DNA of 33,384 nucleotides from Actinobacteria bacterium casp-actino8 (GTDB lineage Bacteria; Actinomycetota; Acidimicrobiia; Acidimicrobiales; Ilumatobacteraceae), in contig LFFH01000003.1 in the NCBI GenBank assembly GCA_001510455.1, positions 1 through 33,384 on the forward strand, in the 5' to 3' direction. Positions 15,738 through 23,089 of this stretch are shown here, in pieces. The notes beneath the pieces were generated by a model, which saw only the letters and a list, made by a program, of their open reading frames with translations, searched no databases and was not told the origin of the DNA. The position numbers and the translations under genes are program-made. Positions within the stretch are counted from its first letter, which is position 1. Every line of letters starts with the position of its first letter.

Positions 15738-15959
15738 TCAGACGCCCGGAGTGCCCATGTCGACTTCGGATCCGAGACGCAAGTGCGTCGCGCAGCCGGA
15801 GTCGTCGAGATCGAAGATGACTCGCTGACCGGGACGCAGCATCCGAAAGATGCTCCCGTTCAGCGCGTCGGCGGCCAGTTCGTGTTCGCTGAGATCGGCA
15901 TCGGACAGCACGAGGCCAGTTCCCGTTCCCGGGTCGTAGGCCTTGACGACTCCCTGCAT
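15738..15959 (-). CDS. Small cold-shock-domain-like protein
   Basis: The 73 residues follow the beta-barrel pattern of a cold-shock domain: MQGVVKAYDPGTGTGLVL (strands 1-2), a variable middle, LRPGQRVIFDL (strand 4) and ATHLRLGSEVD (strand 5). The nucleic-acid-binding aromatic motifs of CspA are not kept: the KGFGFI position reads GTGTGLVL and the VFVHF position has no aromatic cluster. It may therefore bind RNA weakly or act otherwise. It follows rpmB by 8 bases and so is probably co-transcribed with it. Start chosen as ATG 15959 because it opens directly on strand 1. Confidence 0.6.
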   Translation of the reverse strand: MQGVVKAYDPGTGTGLVLSDADLSEHELAADALNGSIFRMLRPGQRVIFDLDDSGCATHLRLGSEVDMGTPGV

Positions 15960-15967
15960 GCCGCGGC

Positions 15968-16177
15968 TCAGTTGCTCGCCGTGGTGCGGCCGACCTTGGT
16001 GATCTTGCCGGCGCGAATGCAGGACGTGCAGACGTTCACACGCTTGGTCGAACCGTTCACCAGAGCGCGAACACGCTGGATGTTCGGGTTCCAACGACGC
16101 TTGGTCCGCACATGCGAGTGCGACACCGACATACCCCACGAGGGACGCTTTCCGCACACTTCACATACTGATGCCAT
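15968..16177 (-). CDS. rpmB: 50S ribosomal protein L28
   Basis: 69 residues, basic, starting MASVCEVCGKRPSWGMSVSHSH and containing the L28 core TKRRWNPNIQRVRALV and RVNVCTSCIRAGKITK. Two CxxC pairs (CEVC and CTSC) show the zinc-binding form. L28 sits in the large ribosomal subunit near the E site. ATG 16177 is the canonical start; upstream in-frame codons lack L28 similarity. It leads the unit rpmB, cold-shock-like gene and perhaps pckG, and is divergent from the FakA-like gene. Confidence 0.97.
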   Translation of the reverse strand: MASVCEVCGKRPSWGMSVSHSHVRTKRRWNPNIQRVRALVNGSTKRVNVCTSCIRAGKITKVGRTTASN

Positions 16178-16193
16178 GATCGATCTCACTTTC

Positions 16194-16211
16194 GGGCCCG
16201 AGGCGGGGCCC
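16194..16211 (-). promoter_or_regulatory. GC-rich hairpin in the rpmB 5' leader
   Basis: Two GGGCCC hexamers (16194-16199 and 16206-16211), each self-complementary, pair across a 6-base loop and would form a stable stem in the rpmB leader, 16 bases before the start codon. It could affect translation or be a binding site for feedback control by L28; this is a guess from position. Confidence 0.35.
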
Positions 16212-16224
16212 TGACAGCAGAAGA

Positions 16225-16254
16225 ATGCTACCGGGGGTCGTTCGGCCACCCCAA
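16225..16254 (-). promoter_or_regulatory. Probable rpmB promoter
   Basis: On the minus strand TTGGGG (16254-16249) and TAGCAT (16230-16225) are separated by 18 bases. The predicted transcription start near 16218 gives a leader of about 40 bases holding the GGGCCC hairpin and a weak GTGAG site. Confidence 0.45.
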
Positions 16255-16307
16255 GTGATGCGGGTGATGAGAGCGATCACAAACAGCGATGACCAGGCCG
16301 GGAGGGG

Positions 16308-16313
16308 TACCAT
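16308..16313 (+). promoter_or_regulatory. Leaderless -10 box of the FakA-like gene (TACCAT)
   Basis: TACCAT ends 6 bases before GTG at 16320. The GGAGGGG just upstream is before the -10 box and so should not be in the transcript, although it resembles a Shine-Dalgarno site. Confidence 0.55.
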
Positions 16314-16319
16314 CGGGGC

Positions 16320-18032
16320 GTGACTGCGCCCGTGCTGGCACCCGACGAGCCGTCCGAGCGGTTCGATGCCGATCGTCTCCGTCGGACGGTCGTCACATTC
16401 CGAGACGCCGTCAAAGCCCATGCCCCGCGCATCAATCGCCTGAACGTCTATCCCGTTCCGGACGGGGACACCGGAACCAACATGGCCCGCACTCTCGATG
16501 CCGTGGTGGCCGAGCTCGAAGCAGCCGACGAGGGGATCGAGCCGACGTGTCAGGCGATCTCGCATGGTTCGTTGATGGGAGCCCGAGGGAACTCGGGCGT
16601 GATCCTCAGCCAGATTCTGAGAGGACTCTCCGGACGACTGTCGAAAGCGGCGTCCCACACGGCGACCGAGGTGGCCGAGGCGCTGTCGGCGGCGTCGACA
16701 TCGGCGTACCAGGCGGTCGTGAAGCCGATCGAGGGGACGATCCTCACCGTGGTGCGTGAAGCTTCCGATGCCGCGCGTCAGGCGGCCGCCGAGGGGTCGG
16801 GACTGGCCGTCGTTCTCCGCGCGGCACGAGACGCCGGACGAAGCGCACTCGATCGCACTCCCGAGATGTTGCCGGTACTGAAGGACGCCGGAGTCGTCGA
16901 CGCCGGTGGCGCAGGCTTCCTGCTTCTGCTCGACGCCGCGCTCAACGTGGTCGATGGCGAACCCATTCCGACTCCCGAGAATTCGATCGGTGGTGATGCG
17001 ACCGACCTGCCGAGCTTCGATGTGTCGTCGCTGTCGTCTCCCGACGCCCACGACGAGGTCTCGGTCGCCGATCTTCGCTACGAGGTGATGTATTTCTTGC
17101 ATCTCGACGACGAGCGCATCGGCGAGTTCAAGAGCGACTGGGCCGAAATCGGAGATTCCATCGTCGTGGTGGGTGGCGACGGGCTCTGGAACTGTCATGT
17201 CCACACGAACGACATCGGAGCCGCGATCGAGGTGGCAATCGACCTCGGTGGTCGCCCGAAGCAGATCCGTGTCACCGACCTCTTCGAGGAAGTCGCCGAG
17301 CGTCACGCATCGCATGGCTCGCACGACGATTCGGGTGTCGGTGCCGAAGCCCGTTGGTCCGGGCTTCCCCGAGTCACGACTGCGGTCGTCGCCGTCTGCA
17401 GTGGAAGTGGGCTCGAAGAACTCTTCGGTCAACTCGGTGTTCAAGGCATCGTGACGGGCGGTCAGACTCTCAATCCGTCGACAGCCGAACTTCTCGACGC
17501 GGTCACCCGTGTGAATGCCGACGAAGTGATCGTTCTGCCGAACAACAAGAACATCATTCCGGTGGCCGAGCAGCTCGATGCCCTCACTGCCAAGACCGTT
17601 CACGTCGTGGCGACCCGTTCGATGCCCGAAGCCCTTGCGGCCCTGGTCGTCTACGACCCCGAGGCAGCGGCCGAGGTCAATGCGGCGTCGATGTCGTCGG
17701 CCATTGGCGCGATGATCACCGGTGACGTGACGAAGGCGGTCCGCGATTCGGCCAGTGACGCCGGACCGGTCAGGGTCGGTGACTGGATCGGGCTCGTTCG
17801 TGGTGAGGGAATCGTCACCGTTTCCGGCACGCCCGATGGAGCGGCGATCGGTCTGCTCCAGACCATCGTGACCGACGAGCGTGAGATCGTGACGATCATC
17901 GAAGGCGCCGACGCGACGTCGTCGGCGACCGAGGCGATCGTTTCTTGGCTCGCCGGCGAGCGCCCAGAGGTGCAGGTCGAATGTCACCGTGGTGGGCAGC
18001 CGTTGTATCCCTATCTCTTCGGCGTCGAGTGA
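16320..18032 (+). CDS. FakA/YloV-like fatty-acid kinase (DhaL domain)
   Basis: The 570-residue protein starts with a DhaL (Dak2) ATP-binding domain: NVYPVPDGDTGTNM (42-55) with the Asp residues that hold Mg-ATP, GARGNSGVILSQILRG, and DAGGAGFLLLLDAALNVVDG. The middle and C-terminal domains (for example VTGGQTLNPSTAELL and ADEVIVLPNNKNI) match the YloV/FakA layout. FakA phosphorylates fatty acids bound to a FakB (DegV) partner, giving acyl-phosphate for PlsY or PlsX. No fakB gene is in the window, but plsX is 6.5 kb downstream. It sits directly before recG with a GTGA overlap, a frequent pairing in Gram-positive genomes. Confidence 0.9.
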   Translation: MTAPVLAPDEPSERFDADRLRRTVVTFRDAVKAHAPRINRLNVYPVPDGDTGTNMARTLDAVVAELEAADEGIEPTCQAISHGSLMGARGNSGVILSQILRGLSGRLSKAASHTATEVAEALSAASTSAYQAVVKPIEGTILTVVREASDAARQAAAEGSGLAVVLRAARDAGRSALDRTPEMLPVLKDAGVVDAGGAGFLLLLDAALNVVDGEPIPTPENSIGGDATDLPSFDVSSLSSPDAHDEVSVADLRYEVMYFLHLDDERIGEFKSDWAEIGDSIVVVGGDGLWNCHVHTNDIGAAIEVAIDLGGRPKQIRVTDLFEEVAERHASHGSHDDSGVGAEARWSGLPRVTTAVVAVCSGSGLEELFGQLGVQGIVTGGQTLNPSTAELLDAVTRVNADEVIVLPNNKNIIPVAEQLDALTAKTVHVVATRSMPEALAALVVYDPEAAAEVNAASMSSAIGAMITGDVTKAVRDSASDAGPVRVGDWIGLVRGEGIVTVSGTPDGAAIGLLQTIVTDEREIVTIIEGADATSSATEAIVSWLAGERPEVQVECHRGGQPLYPYLFGVE

Positions 18033-20185
18033 CCGAACGACCGATCACGTCCCGAGAATTGTCGGAGATGCCGCTCTCGCGGTTGAAGGCGGTCGGGAGC
18101 GGAAAGAGACTGGAGAACTTCGCCAAGTTCGGTATCGAGGATCTGCTGGAACTCCTGTCGCACTATCCGCGACGGTGGATCGACCGAACACGTGAAGCGA
18201 CGGTGGGTGATCTGGCCGAAGGTCTCGACGCCCTCGTGGTCGGCGAGATCGTCCGGGTGAACTCGACTCCCCGTGGTCGTGGGCCGTCGCGTGTGAACGT
18301 GACCCTCGCCGACGACACCGGAACCCTGAAGATCGTCTTCTTCAATCAGTCGTGGCGCGAGAAGCAACTGGCCGTCGGGTCCCTCGTTGCGGTCCACGGA
18401 CGAGTGTCGTCGTTTCGCAACGACCTTCAGATGGCCAACCCGACCGTCGACGTTCTCGGAGATCCGGGGGAGCGGCCCCGTCCCATCGTCGCCGTGTATC
18501 CACAGAGCGAGAAGATCGACCTGCCGTCGTGGGTCGTGCGGCGGGCGATCGAGGAGACGTTGTCACGGAGTCGTTCACGAGGAATCGCCGATCCGTTGCC
18601 CGAGTCCTTACGTCATGAACACTCGCTCGTCTCACGACGTGAGGCACTGGAAGGAATCCATCTTCCGGAATCCTTCGCCGCCAAGGAGATGGCGCGCCGT
18701 CGACTGGCGTTCGACGAACTGCTTCGCGTCCAACTGGTCCTCATCATGCGCAAGCGGGCGATCGAGCGGGAGTCCATCGGAGTTCGTCACGTGGTCGATG
18801 GTCCGTTGGTTCGACGATTCCTCGAGCATGTTCCGTACTCGCTCACCGGCGCTCAACGACGAGTGATCGGAGAGATCGATGCCGATCTGGGTTCACCGAC
18901 TCCGATGCACCGTCTGCTCCAAGGTGATGTCGGTGCGGGCAAGACGTTGGTCGCCGTCGCAGCGATGTTGACTGCCGTCGACGGCGGCCATCAAGGTGCA
19001 CTCATGGCGCCCACCGAAGTGCTGGCGGAGCAGCACGCGGCGGGGGTGTCGTCCTTGCTCGATGGCCTGCTCGTTCCGGAAGTCGAGAGCCTGTTCGGGG
19101 AGCGTCCGGTGCGCGTCGAACTTCTCACCAATTCGGTCACGGGGGAGCGCCGTCGAAGCGTTCTGGCCGGCCTCGCTGACGGCTCGGTCGATCTGGTGAT
19201 CGGCACCCATGCCCTCATTCAGGAGTCGGTCGAATTCCACAGTCTCGGTGTGGTGGTGGTCGACGAGCAGCACCGATTCGGAGTCGAGCAGAGAGCGGCC
19301 CTTCGTGACAAGGGTGATCGGGGCGCGGTCCCCGATGTGCTGGTGATGACCGCCACGCCGATTCCACGCACGGCGGCCATGACCGTGTACGGCGATCTCG
19401 ACGTGAGCATCCTCGACGAGAAGCCTCCCGGACGAACGCCCATCGTCACTCGTCATGCAGTGTCCGGTGTCGACGAGTCGCAGGTGTGGGACGACGTTCG
19501 ATCGCGGATCGCCGAGGGTCGTCAGGCCTACGTCGTCTGTCCACTGATCGAAGAAAGCGAGAAACTCGAAGTGGCGTCGGCCGAGGAGACGCTCGAGCGT
19601 CTGGCGGCCGGCGAACTGTCGGGAGTGCGCCTCGGTCTGCTGCACGGTCGAATGTCGTCGGCTGACAAGGACGAAGTGATGGGTCACTTCCGAGATGGCG
19701 ACGTCGACGTGCTCGTCGCCACCACCGTGATCGAAGTGGGTGTCGACGTTCCCAACGCCACGGTGATGGTGATTCTCGACGCCGATCGATTCGGAATCGC
19801 CCAGCTGCATCAGTTGCGTGGACGAGTCGGCCGTGGGCGCCACGAATCGAGCTGCTGGCTCGTGACGTCGGCCGATGACGACGCGCTGATCTCCGAGGTC
19901 AGCCCGCGTATCGAGGCACTCGTCGAATCGGATGACGGTTTCCTTCTCGCCGAGGTCGACCTCGAGTTGCGCGGAGAGGGCACACTCATGAACAAGGAGC
20001 AAAAGGGCAGGAGCGATCTCCGCCTGGCCTCTTTGCGGCGAGATCGTGAACTCGTCGAGATGGCTCGCACGGTGGCTCAGACGATCGTGGATGCGGACGA
20101 GTTCCTCGAGAGCCATCCCGATCTTCGGGACGAGATCGAACTCTTCCTCAGTCCCGAGGACGAAGAGTTCCTCTTCAAGAGCTGA
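18029..20185 (+). CDS. recG: ATP-dependent DNA helicase RecG
   Basis: 718 residues. The N-terminal wedge domain begins PLSRLKAVGSGKRLENFAKFG and includes the OB fold (VTLADDTGTLKIVFFNQ, VAVHGRVSSFRNDLQMANP). The SF2 helicase core has QGDVGAGKT near 298, MAPTEVLAEQHA, DEQHRFG near 411, MTATPIPRTAAMTVYGDLD, and the C-terminal lobe with LLHGRMSSADKDEVM, TTVIEVGVDVPNA and QLRGRVGRG near 595. RecG reverses stalled replication forks and processes branched DNA. GTG at 18029 overlaps the preceding stop by 4 bases and gives the normal N-terminus; an in-frame start at 17945 would lie inside the upstream gene. Confidence 0.97.
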   Translation: MTERPITSRELSEMPLSRLKAVGSGKRLENFAKFGIEDLLELLSHYPRRWIDRTREATVGDLAEGLDALVVGEIVRVNSTPRGRGPSRVNVTLADDTGTLKIVFFNQSWREKQLAVGSLVAVHGRVSSFRNDLQMANPTVDVLGDPGERPRPIVAVYPQSEKIDLPSWVVRRAIEETLSRSRSRGIADPLPESLRHEHSLVSRREALEGIHLPESFAAKEMARRRLAFDELLRVQLVLIMRKRAIERESIGVRHVVDGPLVRRFLEHVPYSLTGAQRRVIGEIDADLGSPTPMHRLLQGDVGAGKTLVAVAAMLTAVDGGHQGALMAPTEVLAEQHAAGVSSLLDGLLVPEVESLFGERPVRVELLTNSVTGERRRSVLAGLADGSVDLVIGTHALIQESVEFHSLGVVVVDEQHRFGVEQRAALRDKGDRGAVPDVLVMTATPIPRTAAMTVYGDLDVSILDEKPPGRTPIVTRHAVSGVDESQVWDDVRSRIAEGRQAYVVCPLIEESEKLEVASAEETLERLAAGELSGVRLGLLHGRMSSADKDEVMGHFRDGDVDVLVATTVIEVGVDVPNATVMVILDADRFGIAQLHQLRGRVGRGRHESSCWLVTSADDDALISEVSPRIEALVESDDGFLLAEVDLELRGEGTLMNKEQKGRSDLRLASLRRDRELVEMARTVAQTIVDADEFLESHPDLRDEIELFLSPEDEEFLFKS

Positions 20186-20209
20186 GAGCCCGTGTCCCGG
20201 GTGCAGGAC

Positions 20210-20215
20210 TAGTCT
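20210..20215 (+). promoter_or_regulatory. Leaderless -10 box of the DUF2079 gene (TAGTCT)
   Basis: TAGTCT ends 7 bases before ATG at 20223 (4 bases before the adjacent in-frame GTG at 20220), in the short gap after recG. The spacing favours the ATG. Confidence 0.5.
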
Positions 20216-20222
20216 CCGCGTG

Positions 20223-21761
20223 ATGCTCGTGCTGCGGTCCCTCGGGGAACGAACAGGCCAACGCTTGCGTTGTGTGCATTCGGCGGCGTGGTTGAGTTTC
20301 GTCGGCGCGATCGTCTTCGCCGTCGTGTTCGGCCGTCTCGGAGTCGCTCACCATCGCAACTTCGGGACTTGGGCGTACGACATGGGGATCTACGACCAAG
20401 GTTTCTGGCTCGTGTCCCGGGGCGGTCAGAGCTTCGTGACCGTTCGCGGACTCGAGTTCTGGGGTCATCACGTCAACGTGGTGGCCTTCCTCTTCGCCCC
20501 CTTTTATTGGTTGGGTGCCGGACCCTCGTTCCTCTATGTCGTGCAGGCCTCGGTGATGGGTCTCGGAGCGATCCCGGTGTACTTGCTCGCGCGAGATGGA
20601 TTTCGGTCGTCGTGGATGGGTCTGGTCTTCGCAATCGTCTTTTTGACCTACGCACCGGTTCAGTGGATCGTCTGGGCCAACTTCCACCCCGAAGCCCTCG
20701 TCGTCACGCCTTTCCTCGCGGCGTGGTGGTGTGCTCGAACTCGTCGCTGGAAGTGGTTCGCGCTCTTCGTCCTCCTGGCGCTGTCGATGCGCGAGGACGC
20801 GGCTCTGGCCGTCTTCATGCTGGGTGTGGTCATGGCGGCCCCTCACCTGAAAGACGTCGTTCACGCGCTGCGATCGAAATCTTGGGAACCGATATCCGGC
20901 CATCGTGGCGAGACGTTGCGAGCGAGTGTGTACACACTCCTCGCCGGTGTCACGTGGTACGTGATCTGCACTCGATTCGTCATTCCGCACTTCAATCGGG
21001 GCGACGAGCCTTTCTACGTGTCGGCGTATTACGGGAACTACGGGGACACGACGACTCAGGTGATCGGTGAGATTCTCCGTCACCCTCAGCGGGTGATCTC
21101 GGACGCGACCCAACCCGATCGAGTCCGCTTCTACCGCGATCTGCTGCTTCCGCTCGGCCTCACCCCTTTGTTGGCTCCTCTCCAACTCCTCGTGGCGGCT
21201 CCGCAGATGCTGGCGAGTGTGATCGGCACCAGTCCGTACGCCCGTCAGATCCGCTGGCAGTACACGTCGGTGATGATCGCGCCCTTGATGGTGGCGGCCA
21301 TCGATGGCGCTCGGTTGATCTGGCGGTCTCGTCGTCTGCGCGGCTGGCTCGTCGTCGTCCTGCTCGTGTCGTCGTTCGTCAGCAACCTTGCGTGGTCCAA
21401 TTCTCCGTGGTCCGACAATTCGTACGTCTGGGCCAAACATTCGCCACGGGTCGACGTTCTTCGGCGGGCCGTCGAGTTGGTTCCCGACGACGCGTCGGTG
21501 ACGGCGACGTACACCATCGTTCCGCAGCTCTCTCGCCGTGAGCAGATCTACGACTGGCCGAATCCATGGGTCGAGTCCTATTGGGGCGTCGACGACGGTC
21601 ACCGTCTCCCGTCACCCGATGCGATCGAATGGGTGGTCATCGATCGGAATCACGTGAGTGTCGAGCACTTACCGATTCTCGACGAGATCACTGGCGGTGG
21701 TGACTTCGACGTTCTTCTCGACGAGTCGGGAGTCGTGGTGGCTCGACGAATCGAGGGCTGA
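20223..21761 (+). CDS. DUF2079 integral membrane protein
   Basis: About 512 residues with roughly ten hydrophobic helices. The family hallmark is near the N-terminus: TWAYDMGIYDQGFWLVSRG followed by LEFWGHHVNVVAFLFAPFYWLGAGP. DMGIYDQ, with its two acidic residues after the first helix, recalls the catalytic loop of GT-C glycosyltransferases, and FVIPHFNRGDEPFYVSAYY continues the extracytoplasmic part. The C-terminal 100 residues form a soluble domain (VDVLRRAVELVPDDASVTATYTI) typical of the family. Function is not established; a lipid-linked sugar transferase or similar is inferred. ATG 20223 chosen from the -10 box; the longer in-frame version overlaps recG. Confidence 0.85.
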   Translation: MLVLRSLGERTGQRLRCVHSAAWLSFVGAIVFAVVFGRLGVAHHRNFGTWAYDMGIYDQGFWLVSRGGQSFVTVRGLEFWGHHVNVVAFLFAPFYWLGAGPSFLYVVQASVMGLGAIPVYLLARDGFRSSWMGLVFAIVFLTYAPVQWIVWANFHPEALVVTPFLAAWWCARTRRWKWFALFVLLALSMREDAALAVFMLGVVMAAPHLKDVVHALRSKSWEPISGHRGETLRASVYTLLAGVTWYVICTRFVIPHFNRGDEPFYVSAYYGNYGDTTTQVIGEILRHPQRVISDATQPDRVRFYRDLLLPLGLTPLLAPLQLLVAAPQMLASVIGTSPYARQIRWQYTSVMIAPLMVAAIDGARLIWRSRRLRGWLVVVLLVSSFVSNLAWSNSPWSDNSYVWAKHSPRVDVLRRAVELVPDDASVTATYTIVPQLSRREQIYDWPNPWVESYWGVDDGHRLPSPDAIEWVVIDRNHVSVEHLPILDEITGGGDFDVLLDESGVVVARRIEG

Positions 21762-21772
21762 CGTCCGTGTCG

Positions 21773-21949
21773 TCATTCGTCGACTGCGGGTAGCTCCAGA
21801 TCCCATCGATCGAGGCAGTCCTGACAGCGGTAGGCGACCACGTCGCCGGCGAGCCACGAGCCGTCCTCACGAGGATGGGTGAGCAGGAAGCAGCGGCCAC
21901 CGCAATCGACACAGACGATTTCCGTCTCGGGAGGGATCGCCGATGTCAT
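21773..21949 (-). CDS. 58-residue zinc-ribbon-like protein
   Basis: A small gene between DUF2079 and rsmD. The protein begins MTSAIPPETEIVCVDCGGRC and ends QDCLDRWDLELPAVDE. Cys pairs CVDC (with a further Cys in GGRC) and CQDC are 20-odd residues apart, fitting a single zinc ribbon or a treble-clef finger. The aromatic and acidic surroundings (HPREDGSWLAGDVVAYRC) are like small zinc proteins that act with RNA polymerase, ribosomes or proteases, but I do not recognise a named family. CAGACT lies 6 bases before ATG. Its stop is 11 bases from the convergent DUF2079 stop, and its start is 45 bases from rsmD. Codon use has the third-position G/C bias of its neighbours. Confidence 0.75.
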   Translation of the reverse strand: MTSAIPPETEIVCVDCGGRCFLLTHPREDGSWLAGDVVAYRCQDCLDRWDLELPAVDE

Positions 21950-21955
21950 GTAGCG

Positions 21956-21961
21956 AGTCTG
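21956..21961 (-). promoter_or_regulatory. Possible leaderless -10 box CAGACT of the zinc-ribbon gene
   Basis: CAGACT on the minus strand ends 6 bases before ATG at 21949; it is identical in sequence and distance to the one before the lipoprotein at 12695. Confidence 0.4.
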
Positions 21962-21982
21962 CCAGTCGCAACGCCGCCTCCC

Positions 21983-21988
21983 TAGGCT
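21983..21988 (+). promoter_or_regulatory. Leaderless -10 box of rsmD (TAGGCT)
   Basis: TAGGCT ends 6 bases before ATG at 21995. With the zinc-ribbon site it forms another divergent pair in a 45-base gap. Confidence 0.6.
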
Positions 21989-21994
21989 GACCTC

Positions 21995-22534
21995 ATGCGA
22001 GTGGTTGCGGGAACGCTTCGCGGACGACCGATCGTGGCACCGGCGGGCTCGGCGACTCGACCCACCACTGATCGCGTTCGAGAGGCCATGTTCAACGCTC
22101 TCGAGAGCATCGGGGCGATCGAAGACGCATCGGTGATCGATTTGTTCGCCGGTAGTGGCGCGCTCGGTATCGAAGCGTTGTCGCGGGGTGCGCGCCGATG
22201 CACCTTCGTCGAAAGGGACCGTGATGCCTTGCGATCGATTCGCACCAATCTCGAGAAGCTCGGTCTGGAGGATCGAACGTCGGTGTCGACGGGTGACGTT
22301 CTCTCCTCGATCGGCGCCTTTCGAGGCATCGATCTGGTTCTGGTCGATCCTCCCTACGGTTTCGAGGCATGGTCCCGTCTGCTCGATGCCGTCGTGGCGG
22401 TGATCAACCCCGATGCCATCGTCGTCCTGGAGAGTGATCGAGCCGTCGAACTACCGATGGGCTGGGAGGAAGTCCGGGCCAAGCGGTACGGACGCACCTG
22501 GGTGACCTTCGTGCGGCGCGTTCTCGAGGCGTGA
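21995..22534 (+). CDS. rsmD: 16S rRNA (guanine-966 N2)-methyltransferase RsmD
   Basis: 179 residues. It opens MRVVAGTLRGRPI and TRPTTDRVREAMFNAL, which are RsmD-specific. The SAM-binding motif is VIDLFAGSGALGIEALSRGA, the acidic tip is FVERD, and the catalytic N6/N2 motif is VDPPYGF with DPPY at 118-121. It methylates G966 of 16S rRNA in the 30S subunit. It stands directly before coaD, as in many bacteria, with 20 bases between. Confidence 0.95.
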   Translation: MRVVAGTLRGRPIVAPAGSATRPTTDRVREAMFNALESIGAIEDASVIDLFAGSGALGIEALSRGARRCTFVERDRDALRSIRTNLEKLGLEDRTSVSTGDVLSSIGAFRGIDLVLVDPPYGFEAWSRLLDAVVAVINPDAIVVLESDRAVELPMGWEEVRAKRYGRTWVTFVRRVLEA

Positions 22535-22540
22535 AACCGG

Positions 22541-22546
22541 TACCTT
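22541..22546 (+). promoter_or_regulatory. Possible -10 box TACCTT before coaD
   Basis: TACCTT ends 8 bases before ATG at 22555 inside the short rsmD-coaD gap. coaD may be read both from here and from rsmD. Confidence 0.35.
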
Positions 22547-22554
22547 GAGTTGGT

Positions 22555-23067
22555 ATGGCCGGTTCACCGTCCCTCGTCGCCCTCTATCCAGGGAGTTTCG
22601 ACCCGTTTCACGTGGGTCATCTCGACGTGGTCGAGCAGGCTCTCGAACTCTTCGGTTCGGTGATCGTGGCCGCGATGCACAATCCCGGCAAACCCTCCGG
22701 AAGCATCGATCTCGCTGACCGTGTCCGACTGATCGAGGTGAGTACTTCTCATCTGGCCGGAGTGCGGGTCGAGGCCTGTCCTGGGTTGGCGGTCGATGCC
22801 GCACGCGACTTGGGCGCCGACTTCATCGTCAAAGGACTGCGGTCGGCGGCCGACTTCGATGTCGAGCAGCAGATGGCCGACACCAACCACTCGGTGTCCG
22901 GAGTCCGGACGGTGTTCGTGCCGGCGAAGCCGGACGTGTCGTTCGTGAGCAGTCGGTTCATTCGAGAAATCGGCTCTCACGGTGGGCGAATCGAGCACAT
23001 GTTGCCTGCCCCGATCGCCGACGAAGTGGCGACTATCCTTCGACAGCGATCGGATCGTCGAGCGTGA
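22555..23067 (+). CDS. coaD: Pantetheine-phosphate adenylyltransferase
   Basis: 170 residues. LYPGSFDPFHVGHLDVV (10-26) carries the nucleotidyltransferase (T/H)xGH motif. KGLRSAADFDVEQQMADTN and SFVSSRFIREI match the pantetheine-binding and ATP-loop segments of PPAT. It adenylates 4'-phosphopantetheine to dephospho-CoA, the fourth step of CoA synthesis. Length is normal. It is 22 bases upstream of the SepIVA-like gene. Confidence 0.96.
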   Translation: MAGSPSLVALYPGSFDPFHVGHLDVVEQALELFGSVIVAAMHNPGKPSGSIDLADRVRLIEVSTSHLAGVRVEACPGLAVDAARDLGADFIVKGLRSAADFDVEQQMADTNHSVSGVRTVFVPAKPDVSFVSSRFIREIGSHGGRIEHMLPAPIADEVATILRQRSDRRA

Positions 23068-23089
23068 CGATGAGTGAGAGGGTCTCCCG

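Noticed and set aside
16301..16307. GGAGGGG before the FakA-like gene as a ribosome binding site
   Set aside because: It lies upstream of the -10 box, 13-19 bases from the start codon, so it would probably not be in the mRNA and is too far away.
16161..17987. A 608-codon open frame on the minus strand over the FakA-like gene
   Set aside because: It lies antisense to a clear gene, its translation is Arg/His/Gly-rich low-quality sequence with no motif, and high third-position GC keeps such frames open.
18893..20116. A 407-codon minus-strand frame over recG, and similar ones over DUF2079 (20175-21602) and smc (28056-29666)
   Set aside because: All are antisense shadows of well-supported genes with no recognisable domain or start signal.
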